A stretch of DNA of 64,000 nucleotides from CAZEQK01 sp964514395 (GCA_964514395.1 CAZEQK010000005.1:1-64000), one strand, 5' to 3'; shown: positions 52,549 to 62,442, numbered from the stretch's first letter. The notes: generated by a model from the sequence alone, not told the origin. Made by a program: numbers and translations.

Positions 52549-53868
52549 TTGAAAAAATACATTTTAGTCTTATTATTAACCCTTCTTCTTTCTTTTAGTT
52601 TCTTTCCAGTTCTACAGTCTTCAATGGTGTCTGCAAATGCTGAAAAATTAGTCTATGTGATTCCAGTGGAACAAGGTATAGAGCGCGGGTTAGAAAGCTT
52701 TCTTCAGAAGGGGTTTATTGAAGCAGAGAAAAATGGAGCGGATATGATTATCCTTGAAATCAATACATTAGGTGGAGCTATAGATGCGGCACTTGGTATA
52801 GGTGAATTAATTCAGAATGAAGATATACCAGTAATCGCTTTTATAAAAGGAAAAGCTCTTTCAGCAGGGGCATTTATATCGTTAAGTGCAGATAAAATAT
52901 ATATGGAGCCTTCTAGTCATATTGGTGCATCGGCAGTTAGAACGATTACAGGCGATACAGTTGATCCAAAAATAACCTCAGTATGGAAAAGCTATATGAA
53001 AGATGCTGCACTTAGTCATCATAAGAATGAAAAGATTGCTGAAGGTATGGTTGACCCAAATGTGGTTATTCCAGACATTACGAAAAAAGGAGAATTAATT
53101 ACCCTGAGCTCTGATGAAGCATTAAAGTATGGTATTGCAGATGGAATCGTGAATACTAGGAGTGAACTAATACGCAAGTTAGGTATGGGTAATACGATTA
53201 TTACAGAGGTTCATTTAACACCTTCAGAAAAATTAGCTAGATTTGTTACAAATCCTTTTGTTATTCCATTTTTATTGATTATAGGATTAGCAGGAATTAT
53301 CATTGAACTATTCGTTCCAGGATTTGGTGTATCAGGAATCATTGGGATTTCTGCCTTTGGACTTTACTTTTTTGGTAATTATTTTGCTGGTTTTGCTAGT
53401 TGGGAAGCTCTAATATTCTTCCTATTCGGATTTATCTTAATGGCCATTGAGCTGTTTGTTCCTGGATTTGGCGTTTTTGGAATAATGGGTATTATCTCAT
53501 TTATTACTGGTATAGCCATGGCTGCCTATGAAACTACCTATGGATTATTCAGTATAGCAATCGCCATCGTCGTCAATATTATTTTAGCTATTATACTTGT
53601 GAAATATTTTGGGAAAAAGGGCCTATGGAATCGATTTATTTTAAAGGATGAACAGAAAAAAGAGACTGGCTATGTATCCCATATTAAAGATAAAAAACTA
53701 ATAGGTTTAACTGGTAATTCGATTACGAAGTTAAGACCTTCTGGTACAGCATTAATTGAAGGTAAAAGATATGACGTTATTACCGAAGGGAATTTTATTG
53801 ATGCTAACAAAGAAATAGAAGTCATTTTGGTAGAAGGAACTAGGATCGTTGTTAAGGAAGTTGTCTAA
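52549..53868 (+). CDS. NfeD family membrane protein (YqeZ-like)
   Basis: 439 residues. A signal peptide (residues 1-30) precedes a ClpP/SppA-like domain (LEINTLGGAIDAALGIGELI, KALSAGAFISLSADKIYM). Four or so helices (about 225-360) with two PGFGVxGIxGI repeats follow, and a C-terminal NfeD OB-fold ends it. NfeD proteins cooperate with flotillin/stomatin proteins at the membrane. The partner floA is next. TTG 52549 follows AGAGGAGG. Confidence 0.9.
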   Translation: MKKYILVLLLTLLLSFSFFPVLQSSMVSANAEKLVYVIPVEQGIERGLESFLQKGFIEAEKNGADMIILEINTLGGAIDAALGIGELIQNEDIPVIAFIKGKALSAGAFISLSADKIYMEPSSHIGASAVRTITGDTVDPKITSVWKSYMKDAALSHHKNEKIAEGMVDPNVVIPDITKKGELITLSSDEALKYGIADGIVNTRSELIRKLGMGNTIITEVHLTPSEKLARFVTNPFVIPFLLIIGLAGIIIELFVPGFGVSGIIGISAFGLYFFGNYFAGFASWEALIFFLFGFILMAIELFVPGFGVFGIMGIISFITGIAMAAYETTYGLFSIAIAIVVNIILAIILVKYFGKKGLWNRFILKDEQKKETGYVSHIKDKKLIGLTGNSITKLRPSGTALIEGKRYDVITEGNFIDANKEIEVILVEGTRIVVKEVV

Positions 53869-53918
53869 GGTGTGTATTATTTTTTAAAAATATATATAAA
53901 TTTTAGGAGGTAAGTAAT

Positions 53919-54905
53919 ATGGAATTAATTCCTTTATTATTATTTATTGCACTAGTTATAGTGCTATTATCAGTATTTTTCACCTTTGTACCAATCATGC
54001 TCTGGATTTCAGCTATTGCATCAGGAGTAAAAGTTGGGATATTTACACTTGTTGGTATGAGACTACGCCGAGTTATTCCTGCAAGAATTGTTAATCCTTT
54101 AATCAAGGCAAGAAAAGCTGGATTGGAGTTAAATACCAATCAATTAGAAAGTCATTATCTTGCTGGTGGTAATGTAGACCGAGTGGTAAATGCATTAATT
54201 GCAGCAGAAAGAGCTGATATTGCCCTTGGATTTGAACGTGCAGCAGCAATTGATTTAGCAGGTAGAGATGTATTAGAGGCAGTTCAGATGAGTGTTAATC
54301 CAAAGGTCATTGAGACACCTATCGTTGCAGCAGTTGCGAAGGATGGTATCGAAGTAAAGGCTAGAGCTAGGGTTACTGTTCGAGCTAATATAGATCGTTT
54401 GGTTGGTGGTGCAGGAGAAGAAACGATAATTGCCCGTGTAGGGGAAGGTATTGTTACTACGATTGGTTCAGCCACTACCCATAAACATGTTTTAGAAAAT
54501 CCTGATGCTATTTCTCATACTGTCTTAGGTAAAGGTTTAGATGCAGGGACTGCATTTGAAATACTATCCATTGATATTGCTGATGTAGATGTCGGTAAAA
54601 ATATTGGTGCACAATTACAAACAGACCAAGCAGAGGCTGATAAGCAAATTGCTCAAGCAAAAGCTGAGGAAAGACGTGCGATGGCTGTGGCAACTGAACA
54701 GGAAATGAAGGCCAAGGTTCAAGAGATGCAAGCTAAGGTGGTTGAAGCGGAAGCAGAAGTGCCTTTAGCGATGGCAGATGCATTGAAAAATGGAAAAATT
54801 GGTGTTATGGATTATTTAAATATGCAAAATATCACAGCAGATACAGATATGAGAGATTCCTTTGGAAAAATGGACGATCAAAATAATCGTAAAGATAAGA
54901 AATAG
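53919..54905 (+). CDS. floA: Flotillin-like protein FloA
   Basis: 328 residues. A membrane hairpin near the N-terminus (LLLFIALVIVLLSVFFTFVP) precedes the SPFH-like region and a C-terminal coiled coil rich in Glu/Ala (QAEADKQIAQAKAEERRAMA). This is the YqfA/UPF0365 type of flotillin that organises membrane microdomains in Bacillus. The start follows AGGAGG. It pairs with the NfeD gene upstream. Confidence 0.94.
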   Translation: MELIPLLLFIALVIVLLSVFFTFVPIMLWISAIASGVKVGIFTLVGMRLRRVIPARIVNPLIKARKAGLELNTNQLESHYLAGGNVDRVVNALIAAERADIALGFERAAAIDLAGRDVLEAVQMSVNPKVIETPIVAAVAKDGIEVKARARVTVRANIDRLVGGAGEETIIARVGEGIVTTIGSATTHKHVLENPDAISHTVLGKGLDAGTAFEILSIDIADVDVGKNIGAQLQTDQAEADKQIAQAKAEERRAMAVATEQEMKAKVQEMQAKVVEAEAEVPLAMADALKNGKIGVMDYLNMQNITADTDMRDSFGKMDDQNNRKDKK

Positions 54906-54913
54906 GTGATTAG

Positions 54914-55516
54914 ATGGAATGGTTAGTCTTCTTAATCGTTATAGGCTTAATTTCATCGGTTTTTAATCAAAATAAGCGGGGTAACAACAGCTCTAATAAA
55001 AATCCAAAAAACTATCGTACGCCAAATAGTTACCCTAGACCTGAACAGCCAAGAACGCAAAGAGCTGAACGATCACCAAATGTAGTTGAAAATACATTAA
55101 AGGATTTAGATCGTCGACTCAATGAGCAGTTATCCTCTTGGAAGAGGGATGAAAATGAGCCAAACATCATATACGAAGAATCATCCATGCAACCCAATAA
55201 TATTGAGATTAGAACGAGAAATACAGAGATTTTTAAAAATGTCGAAGAGCTAGCTTATGAGGATGAGTTAAGAACCCGCAGAATATATGATACAACTGTA
55301 AAAGATAACGAACCTACTTTTAAAAGTGTAAAAGAACTTGCAAGGGAATCTGAAGAGAAAACAGATAGAGTATATAATCAGTACCTAAACAATAAGGATA
55401 GTAGTTTATCATTGAAGAGTCCTTATCAAGGGATGATATGGTCAGAAATTTACGGTACGCCTAGAAGTAAACGGCCACATTATTCTTTTACAAAGTATAT
55501 GATACCAAAAAAATAA
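54914..55516 (+). CDS. Uncharacterised membrane-anchored protein downstream of floA
   Basis: 200 residues. One N-terminal helix (MEWLVFLIVIGLISSVF) is followed by a hydrophilic Asn/Arg/Pro-rich region and two related segments, IFKNVEELAYEDELRTRRIY (about 109-128) and FKSVKELARESEEKTDRVYN (about 136-155). The conserved-looking tail GMIWSEIYGTPRSKRP follows. A short membrane protein (yqfB) occupies this place in Bacillus subtilis, but I cannot confirm orthology. It lies 8 bp after floA and probably works with it. Confidence 0.7.
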   Translation: MEWLVFLIVIGLISSVFNQNKRGNNSSNKNPKNYRTPNSYPRPEQPRTQRAERSPNVVENTLKDLDRRLNEQLSSWKRDENEPNIIYEESSMQPNNIEIRTRNTEIFKNVEELAYEDELRTRRIYDTTVKDNEPTFKSVKELARESEEKTDRVYNQYLNNKDSSLSLKSPYQGMIWSEIYGTPRSKRPHYSFTKYMIPKK

Positions 55517-55527
55517 AAAAAATTTTT

Positions 55528-55559
55528 AAACCGTTGGTAATTTAACCAACGGTTTTTTT
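55528..55559 (+). terminator. Rho-independent terminator
   Basis: AAACCGTTGG pairs with CCAACGGTTT around TAATTTAA and is followed by further T residues. It ends the nfeD-floA unit. Confidence 0.92.
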
Positions 55560-55633
55560 CATATATAGATAATGAATCATAATTTTCTTTTTTTTAGCAT
55601 ATTGCTTAAACAAGGATGAGAGGAGGCATGAGG

Positions 55634-55909
55634 GTGGGGAAACTTCGAAAGAAAATTAAACAACTAACAGTTAATCATTTAGATTTACCAAGTGATTTAA
55701 TACTAAATATGCCTAGAATCTCGGTCATTGGTTTTAATCAAATATATATTGAAAATTTTGAAAGTGTTGTTCAATTTAATGATAAATTCCTGCATATCAG
55801 GGTTAATAGAAAAGAAGTAAAAATTGTAGGAGAAAAACTAGTCATTCGGCAAATATGGCCTGATGAAATATTTATAGAAGGTGTAATAAAGGAAATACAT
55901 CATTTATAA
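55634..55909 (+). CDS. yqfC: Sporulation protein YqfC
   Basis: 91 residues matching YqfC in length and pattern (LPSDLILNMPRISVIGFNQIYIENFE, seen here in pieces LPSDLILNMPRISV and IYIENFESV). In Bacillus subtilis it is made in the mother cell under sigma-E and acts with YqfD in sporulation; the mechanism is unclear. GTG 55634 follows GAGAGGAGG; an ATG at 55628 is too close to it. yqfD follows. Confidence 0.88.
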   Translation: MGKLRKKIKQLTVNHLDLPSDLILNMPRISVIGFNQIYIENFESVVQFNDKFLHIRVNRKEVKIVGEKLVIRQIWPDEIFIEGVIKEIHHL

Positions 55910-56061
55910 ATTTCTTCACAAAAAAAGTCAACATATCCCAAAAGTAATCATAATAAAAAAATTTTATTACTTCTTCAGCTCGCATTGGGTCAGTGTTGCG
56001 ATCAATATACTTTAATAACCTTCACCATAATAAGGTGGGCTTTATCTTTGGAGGTGTCTTT

Positions 56062-57249
56062 TTGAACAATAAATTATTAAAATGGTTGCGAGGATACATC
56101 ATATGCACGTTAAGAGGAAAATATATTGAACGCTTTATCAATATGACTATTAAAAAAAATATACATATCTGGGATTTTACAATTATTGACCATCATCAAG
56201 CGAAATTTTCTATTTCTATCCGTGATTTTTTTAATCTAAAACCCATATTAAAGTCGACCTATACTAGAGTACATCTGAAGGATAGAATAGGTTTACCGTT
56301 TTTTTTGGACAAATTATTTAAGCGCAAAGGATTTTTATTAGGACTTATATTATTTATCTCTATTATTTATATTTTTTCATCAATGATTTGGACAATTAGT
56401 GTAGAAGGAAATCATATGATAAAAACTGAAAAAATTTATCAAGCCATTGATCAAATTGGTATACATAAAGGGATGTTTAAGCGACAACTCCCTGAACAAA
56501 GTATTATACAAGATAAATTACAGACGAAATTACCAGATACAGCATGGATTGGGGTTCATATTGAAGGTACAAAGTTAAATATTACGATTGTAGAGAAGGT
56601 TAAACCAGTTCCTAAATCTAACTTAGGGGCAAGAAATATTATTGCAGATAAAGATGCTGTTGTGGAGAGGATTATTGCTGAAAAAGGGATACCAAAGGTC
56701 AAAGTAAATGATAGGGTAAAAAAAGGAGATATACTTATTTCGGGACTTATTGGCAATGAAGAAAATAAACAAGCCATTGCAGCAAAAGGGATAGTAAAAG
56801 GTATTGTATGGTATCAATCAGTGGTTACCGTTCCAATGGTTAGAGAGTGGAAAGAATATACAGGGAACTTTATTGAAAAAAAATATATAGGAATCGGTAA
56901 TAGAATGATAAAATATAAGGGATATAGTGATATCAACTATAAGAAATTCGAAAAAAAATATTATGGGAAAAGAGTATCTTGGAAAAACTATCAATTACCA
57001 GTTATATTTGTTACAGAAAAAATCTTAGAATATGAAGAAAAGAGAGAAAAGATAACGACTCAAGATGCATATAACATTGCAATTTTTCAAGCGGAAAATG
57101 ATTTAAACACTAAAATTTCGTCTAATAGTAAATTATTAAGCCGAAAGATTTTGCAACAGCAAGTAGTTGATGATAAATTATCTATAAAGATTATTTATGA
57201 AGTATTAGAAGATATTACAAAAACACAACCGATTATTCAAGGAGAATGA
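56062..57249 (+). CDS. yqfD: Sporulation protein YqfD
   Basis: 395 residues. A cytoplasmic N-terminus is followed by one membrane helix (GLILFISIIYIFSSMIW) and a large outer domain with an N-terminal SpoIVA-like/POTRA region (TISVEGNHMIKTEKIYQAI). TTG 56062 follows GGAGGTG; an in-frame upstream ATG at 55993 has no site. Its stop overlaps the phoH start (ATGA). It is expected to be mother-cell expressed during sporulation. Confidence 0.88.
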   Translation: MNNKLLKWLRGYIICTLRGKYIERFINMTIKKNIHIWDFTIIDHHQAKFSISIRDFFNLKPILKSTYTRVHLKDRIGLPFFLDKLFKRKGFLLGLILFISIIYIFSSMIWTISVEGNHMIKTEKIYQAIDQIGIHKGMFKRQLPEQSIIQDKLQTKLPDTAWIGVHIEGTKLNITIVEKVKPVPKSNLGARNIIADKDAVVERIIAEKGIPKVKVNDRVKKGDILISGLIGNEENKQAIAAKGIVKGIVWYQSVVTVPMVREWKEYTGNFIEKKYIGIGNRMIKYKGYSDINYKKFEKKYYGKRVSWKNYQLPVIFVTEKILEYEEKREKITTQDAYNIAIFQAENDLNTKISSNSKLLSRKILQQQVVDDKLSIKIIYEVLEDITKTQPIIQGE

Positions 57250-57254
57250 GACAT

Positions 57255-58223
57255 TTGCAGGTAGATCTACATGAAAGAGAAGTAAAACTAAATAATATTG
57301 AAGATAGATTACAGCTATTTGGCCCAAACGATCAATGGTTGAATTTGATACAAAATAGAACAGATGTTCAAATTTTTACAAGAAAAGAAAATATGATTAT
57401 ACATGGGGATAAAGAAGAAGTTAATAAGATTTCAAACTTATTTGAAGTATTAATTCAGTTGGTTAAAAAAGGATATAGGTTATCGCAAAGGGATATTTAT
57501 TATGCATTAGAACTAACAAAAGATAATTTAATAAACGAATTGCTTGAGCTTTTTGACGAAAAAATTATCACGACATATAAAGGCAAAGAAATTCGTGTAA
57601 AATCCTTAGGTCAGCGTCATTATATTTCAACCATTAGAAAAAAAGATATCGTATTTGGTATTGGCCCAGCTGGAACTGGCAAAACCTATTTGGCAGTTGT
57701 TATGGCTGTAGCAGCTTTAAAGCAAGGATCAATAAAAAAAATCGTATTGACCCGTCCTGCAGTTGAGGCCGGTGAAAATTTAGGTTTTTTACCAGGAGAT
57801 CTCCAAGAAAAGGTTAATCCTTACCTTAGACCAATTTATGATGCTTTATATGATGTTTTAGGTGTTGAACAAGTAAATAAATATTTAGAGCGTAGGATGA
57901 TTGAAATTGCTCCTTTAGCCTATATGCGAGGTAGAACGTTAGATGATTCCTTTGTCATACTTGATGAAGCTCAAAACACAGCTCCAGAACAAATGAAAAT
58001 GTTTTTAACTCGATTAGGGTTTGGATCGAAAATGGTTATAACTGGAGATGTAACTCAGATTGACTTACCTAGCAAAACAAGATCTGGACTACGTAAAGCG
58101 GAACAAATTCTTAAAATGATTGATGATATTGGTTTTATCTATTTGTCTGAGCATGACGTTGTTAGACATCACTTGGTTCGAAAAATTATTTTGGCCTACG
58201 GTAAAGCTGATCAACCGCTATAA
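57255..58223 (+). CDS. phoH: PhoH-like ATPase
   Basis: About 322 residues. Walker A is GIGPAGTGKTYLAVVMA and Walker B FVILDEAQNTAPEQM; the N-terminal region is a KH-like domain. It is an RNA-helicase-like ATPase of the PhoH family, commonly next to YbeY, and may take part in RNA quality control. TTG 57255 is 9 bp after AAGGAG; ATG 57246 overlaps the yqfD stop and could also be used. Confidence 0.93.
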   Translation: MQVDLHEREVKLNNIEDRLQLFGPNDQWLNLIQNRTDVQIFTRKENMIIHGDKEEVNKISNLFEVLIQLVKKGYRLSQRDIYYALELTKDNLINELLELFDEKIITTYKGKEIRVKSLGQRHYISTIRKKDIVFGIGPAGTGKTYLAVVMAVAALKQGSIKKIVLTRPAVEAGENLGFLPGDLQEKVNPYLRPIYDALYDVLGVEQVNKYLERRMIEIAPLAYMRGRTLDDSFVILDEAQNTAPEQMKMFLTRLGFGSKMVITGDVTQIDLPSKTRSGLRKAEQILKMIDDIGFIYLSEHDVVRHHLVRKIILAYGKADQPL

Positions 58224-58316
58224 AATAATAAAACTCAAATTAACATGCTTTTGATATATAATTAATCTCTGATTATATTCTATAGATTTTCTGGGTTGTG
58301 CAAAGGGGTGACAGTA

Positions 58317-60458
58317 ATGAAGAAAAAAAGGGAAAATAATAGCTGGATGTATATAAAATTTTTAGAGGATTGGGTAAACCATGCATCAGTTCGCTATTTT
58401 ATGTACATTTTATTAGGAATAAGTATGTATCTTCTATTGATGGGACAAGTTATTCCAAAAACCTATGAATTAAAACAAGGAGAAAACAGCCCAATTGATT
58501 TAAGTTCCCGGATAAGTGTTATTGATGAATATGATACAAACCTTCAAAAAGAGGCGGCTGCTAAAGCAGTGGGGGAAGTATATATAAAAGACCCCGATGT
58601 ATTAAGTAATCAATTAAAGGATATGGATGAATATTTTGATAATATTACAAGTATCATCAACGAGAAGGATGTTTTAGTTAAGGATAAAGTAGAAAAGATT
58701 ACTCAATTAGATAATAATATCCTATCAGAGGAATCAATAAAATTAATAGCTAGCTTATCTGTTGATAAAATTAATAATATTAAATATATTTCTAAGACTA
58801 CGCTAGATGTCATGATGAATACAGGTGTTAGATATGACGATCTGAATTCTGCTTACCAAAAAGCAGAAGAAATGATTAAAGATAATCCTTATGATAACGG
58901 TGAAAAGATTAAAAATATTGCTTTTGAAATGACGAAGCATTTTATTAAACCAAACTATTTTTATGATGCAAAACAGACTATAACAAAACGTCAAGAGGCA
59001 AAAGATAATGTACAACCAATTATTATTAAAAAAGACGAACTTATTGTGAAGCAGGGACAATATATCGATCAGTCCACCAATGAGAAACTAAAAGCTGCTG
59101 GCTTATTAAAGGATACATCTACATTATGGCCTTATTTTGGACTACTTTTGATTGTTGGTCTATTAGCCTTTTTATTATTCTATAGTATTGAACGAATGAA
59201 ACCAAGATTACACAAAAATAATAAATCATTACTCATGTTATTTATTATTATTCTATTAACGATAACTAGTATCTCTATACTAGGTATGGTTGGAGGAAAT
59301 TCCCTGACCTCACCTATTGGTTTTTTAGCACCGGTGGCATTTGGTGTTATGTTGATCACTCTTTTAATTAGTCTTAGGTTTGCAATACTAAGTGGAGCGA
59401 TATTCAGCATTTTTGCAAGTTTAATGTTTAATTTTGACCAAACCATGATTTTTGATTTTCGTTATGGCTTCGTCTTACTAATGGGAAGTACGGCTGGTGC
59501 TTTTGCTATCGGTAGAGTGAAGCAGCGTTCCTCTATTTTAAAAGCCGGTATTATTGTAGCTTTATTTAATGTTCTTTCAATTTTGGTCATTATCATGTTA
59601 ACCAATCAGAGCTTTACATTTCGAGATGGGTTGGAAATGGTTATCTATGGAGTGATTGGTGGGATTTTTTCCTCAGTTTTAACGATAGGCTTCCTGCCTT
59701 TTTTTGAGACGGTATTTGGAATTCTGTCTCCAATCAATCTAATTGAACTATCAAATCCAAATCATCCTCTGTTGAGAAAGCTTTTAATTGAAACGCCCGG
59801 GACATATCATCATAGTATCATTGTCGGAAATCTTGCTGAGTCAGCGGCGGAAACAATTGGTGCTAACGGATTGCTTGCAAGAGTTGGTGCTTATTATCAT
59901 GACTTAGGAAAAACGAAAAGACCGACTTTCTTTATCGAGAATCAGCTTAATATGGAAAACCCTCATGATAATATTGCACCTAGCTTAAGTAAAAAAATTA
60001 TTATTTCCCATACAAAAGACGGTGTTGAGATGTTAAAGGAGCACAAATTACCTCATGCTATTCAGGATATTGCTCAACAGCATCATGGAACGACGCTATT
60101 AAAATATTTTTATTACAAGGCGTTAAAGGAAACTGATGAGGAAATTCCAGAAAGTGAATATAGGTATCCTGGTCCTAAGCCCCAAACAAAGGAGGCAGCA
60201 ATAGTTGGAATAGCAGATAGTATAGAGGCTGCTGTACGATCACTATCAAAACCAACAAATGAATCAATAGAAGAAATGGTTCGAAAGATTATCAAGTCTA
60301 AACTAGATGATGGTCAACTAAATGAGTGTGATCTTACTTTAAAAGAATTAGAAATTGTAGCAATATCTATGCTTGAGACAATTAAAGGTATTTTTCATTC
60401 TCGAATTGAGTATCCTGATGAAAATGTAGAGGAGCATAAAGGAGTGAAAACAAGTTAA
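58317..60458 (+). CDS. pgpH: Cyclic di-AMP phosphodiesterase PgpH (7TMR-HDED, HD domain)
   Basis: 713 residues. An N-terminal helix is followed by a large extracytoplasmic 7TMR-HDED domain (about 50-265), seven helices (about 270-460) and a cytoplasmic HD domain with TYHHSIIVGNLAE, YYHDLGKTKRP and QHHGTT ligands. It hydrolyses cyclic di-AMP and so affects potassium and osmotic balance. ATG 58317 follows AAAGGGGTG. The stop overlaps ybeY by one base. Confidence 0.95.
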   Translation: MKKKRENNSWMYIKFLEDWVNHASVRYFMYILLGISMYLLLMGQVIPKTYELKQGENSPIDLSSRISVIDEYDTNLQKEAAAKAVGEVYIKDPDVLSNQLKDMDEYFDNITSIINEKDVLVKDKVEKITQLDNNILSEESIKLIASLSVDKINNIKYISKTTLDVMMNTGVRYDDLNSAYQKAEEMIKDNPYDNGEKIKNIAFEMTKHFIKPNYFYDAKQTITKRQEAKDNVQPIIIKKDELIVKQGQYIDQSTNEKLKAAGLLKDTSTLWPYFGLLLIVGLLAFLLFYSIERMKPRLHKNNKSLLMLFIIILLTITSISILGMVGGNSLTSPIGFLAPVAFGVMLITLLISLRFAILSGAIFSIFASLMFNFDQTMIFDFRYGFVLLMGSTAGAFAIGRVKQRSSILKAGIIVALFNVLSILVIIMLTNQSFTFRDGLEMVIYGVIGGIFSSVLTIGFLPFFETVFGILSPINLIELSNPNHPLLRKLLIETPGTYHHSIIVGNLAESAAETIGANGLLARVGAYYHDLGKTKRPTFFIENQLNMENPHDNIAPSLSKKIIISHTKDGVEMLKEHKLPHAIQDIAQQHHGTTLLKYFYYKALKETDEEIPESEYRYPGPKPQTKEAAIVGIADSIEAAVRSLSKPTNESIEEMVRKIIKSKLDDGQLNECDLTLKELEIVAISMLETIKGIFHSRIEYPDENVEEHKGVKTS

Positions 60459-60940
60459 TGATTAATGTGGATATAATTAACGAGCAAGACAATAGAGAAA
60501 TAAAAGAAGAAGAATATAAACTTATAACAGATGTATTAACTGAAGCAGCAAGGATTGAAGGAATTGAAAATGGCGAGGTCGCTGTTATTTTAGTTGATGA
60601 CAGTGCCATTCATGACTTGAATCGAGATTATCGAGGCATTGATAGACCTACGGATGTTCTATCCTTTGCCATGAACGAATCAGCAGAGGATGAAATGACA
60701 ATTTTGTATGATGACGAGATTGGGGACATTCCCAATGTGCTCGGTGATATCATTATTTCTATTCCCCGGGCAATGGAACAAGCAAATGAGTATAGCCATA
60801 GCTTTGACAGAGAACTTGGTTTTCTAACAGTTCATGGTTTTTTACATTTACTAGGCTATGATCATCAGGAAGAAAAGGAAGAAAAGGATATGTTTGATAA
60901 ACAGGAGTTAGTTCTAAAACAATTAAAGATATTTAGGTGA
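60458..60940 (+). CDS. ybeY: Endoribonuclease YbeY
   Basis: 160 residues. The zinc motif HGFLHLLGYDH (H3xH5xH) and NRDYRGIDRPTDVLSF are the family signatures. It is a single-strand endoribonuclease needed for 16S rRNA 3'-end maturation and ribosome quality control. Its start overlaps the pgpH stop (TAATG), implying coupling. Confidence 0.96.
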   Translation: MINVDIINEQDNREIKEEEYKLITDVLTEAARIEGIENGEVAVILVDDSAIHDLNRDYRGIDRPTDVLSFAMNESAEDEMTILYDDEIGDIPNVLGDIIISIPRAMEQANEYSHSFDRELGFLTVHGFLHLLGYDHQEEKEEKDMFDKQELVLKQLKIFR

Positions 60941-60947
60941 TGATTAA

Positions 60948-61634
60948 TTGTTAGTGAAAAGATTAATACGTTCATTTTTCCATGCCAGTGAGGGAATCGT
61001 ATATTCAATAAGAACTCAGAGAAATATGAAGATTCATGTCTCCTTTGCTTTAGCGGTACTATTAATGGGAATGGCATTTCATTTTAATAATTTAGATACC
61101 ACCATTATTTTAATGGTTATTGGAATGGTTTTAAGTGCCGAGACCTTTAATACCGCGATTGAAATAACTGTTGATTTGATAACTGATCAGTACCATCAAC
61201 TAGCAAAATATGCAAAGGACTTAGCTGCTGGAGCAGTACTATTAATTGCGATTATAGCCACAACTGTAGGAGCTATTGTTATATTTCCATATGTAAAAAT
61301 CTTTCTTACGAATGGGTGGGCACCAAATCATAAAAGTCCCATTTCCTTTTTTTCCATGCAAATCATATTTATTATCATTATTACATATATCATAAAGGCT
61401 TTTTGGAAAAATAGAAATAATAGCTATCAACCAAATGTGCTCATTGGTGTATTATTGTTTTTTGTTTCATTATTATTTGTACTTCATATATTTTATCTCT
61501 ATTATGTATTTATCATAACGATCGTAATTGTCTTTATCTTGAAAATGAAGAACATCGTTTCATTACAAGGCATTATTCAAAACGTCTTCATATCAATGGT
61601 TGGTTTTTACCTATTATATTGGTTGCTTTTTTAG
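60948..61634 (+). CDS. dgkA: Undecaprenol/diacylglycerol kinase DgkA with a C-terminal membrane extension
   Basis: 228 residues. Residues 1-122 are an ordinary Gram-positive DgkA with three helices and the catalytic signature AETFNTAIEITVDLITDQ and KDLAAGAVLL. Residues 135-228 add four further hydrophobic segments and no recognisable motif; the PAP2 phosphatase motifs sometimes fused here (KxxxxxxRP, PSGH) are not visible. The usual length is about 125-135 residues. The kinase phosphorylates undecaprenol for cell-wall lipid carrier recycling. TTG 60948 follows AGGTGATG. Confidence 0.88.
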   Translation: MLVKRLIRSFFHASEGIVYSIRTQRNMKIHVSFALAVLLMGMAFHFNNLDTTIILMVIGMVLSAETFNTAIEITVDLITDQYHQLAKYAKDLAAGAVLLIAIIATTVGAIVIFPYVKIFLTNGWAPNHKSPISFFSMQIIFIIIITYIIKAFWKNRNNSYQPNVLIGVLLFFVSLLFVLHIFYLYYVFIITIVIVFILKMKNIVSLQGIIQNVFISMVGFYLLYWLLF

Positions 61635-61688
61635 ATTTTGTTCATATAAATTCTACAAATCAGTCTTCATAGGGGGCACAAAAAATAG

Positions 61689-62414
61689 ATGTTAAAAAAA
61701 ATACGGTACCAATTAGCAATGGGATTCATTGTTTTATTACCAGCTATATTAACAATTTATGTATTACAGTTTATTTTTAAAGTGGTAGATCCAATCTTAG
61801 GAGGATTTTTAAGTAGCATTTTAGTAACTCTTCATCTTATACCAAGATTTCCAATTTATTTACCATGGGGAATGATTTTTGAAAATCGAATACCAGGATT
61901 GGGGATAGTTGTTACTATTTTCTTGCTGATTGGTGTGGGATTTGCAGGTAGAAGCTTTTTTGGAAAACAATTTATTAAAATCACAGAGAGATTATTTTAT
62001 CGAATTCCAATTGCTAGAAGCATTTACTCTACGGTACAACAGATTACTAATGCTTTTACTCAAGATAAAAGCTCCTTTAAGAGGGTCGTGCTTGTTGAGT
62101 ATCCTAGAAAGGGTCTCTATACAATGGGTTTTTTAACAGGAGAATGTCAAGGGGAACTAAAAAATCATAATAATAAACAATTAATGAATGTATTTATGCC
62201 GACAACTCCTAATCCTACCTCGGGATGGCTTGCTTTAGTCCCATATGAAGATGTTGTTTTTTTGGATATGTCAGTGGAAGAAGGATTAAAATATATTATC
62301 TCAGGTGGGGTTGTACAGCCACCTGAAAAATTTATAGGTGAAGAAAAGAAGGGTACAATGAAAGTAAAAGAAAAACATGAACAAGAAAAAGAAAAAGAAT
62401 TAGTTACGAATTAG
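61689..62414 (+). CDS. DUF502 membrane protein
   Basis: 241 residues. Two membrane helices (LAMGFIVLLPAILTIYVLQF at the N-terminus and GIVVTIFLLIGVGFAGRSF) are followed by IPIARSIYSTVQQI and a soluble domain with VFMPTTPNPTSGWLALVP, the DUF502 signature, then a charged tail of Lys/Glu. Its function is unknown. It lies between dgkA and cdd. Confidence 0.85.
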   Translation: MLKKIRYQLAMGFIVLLPAILTIYVLQFIFKVVDPILGGFLSSILVTLHLIPRFPIYLPWGMIFENRIPGLGIVVTIFLLIGVGFAGRSFFGKQFIKITERLFYRIPIARSIYSTVQQITNAFTQDKSSFKRVVLVEYPRKGLYTMGFLTGECQGELKNHNNKQLMNVFMPTTPNPTSGWLALVPYEDVVFLDMSVEEGLKYIISGGVVQPPEKFIGEEKKGTMKVKEKHEQEKEKELVTN

Positions 62415-62442
62415 TGGAAAAGCATTGGAGGTTTAGATAATC

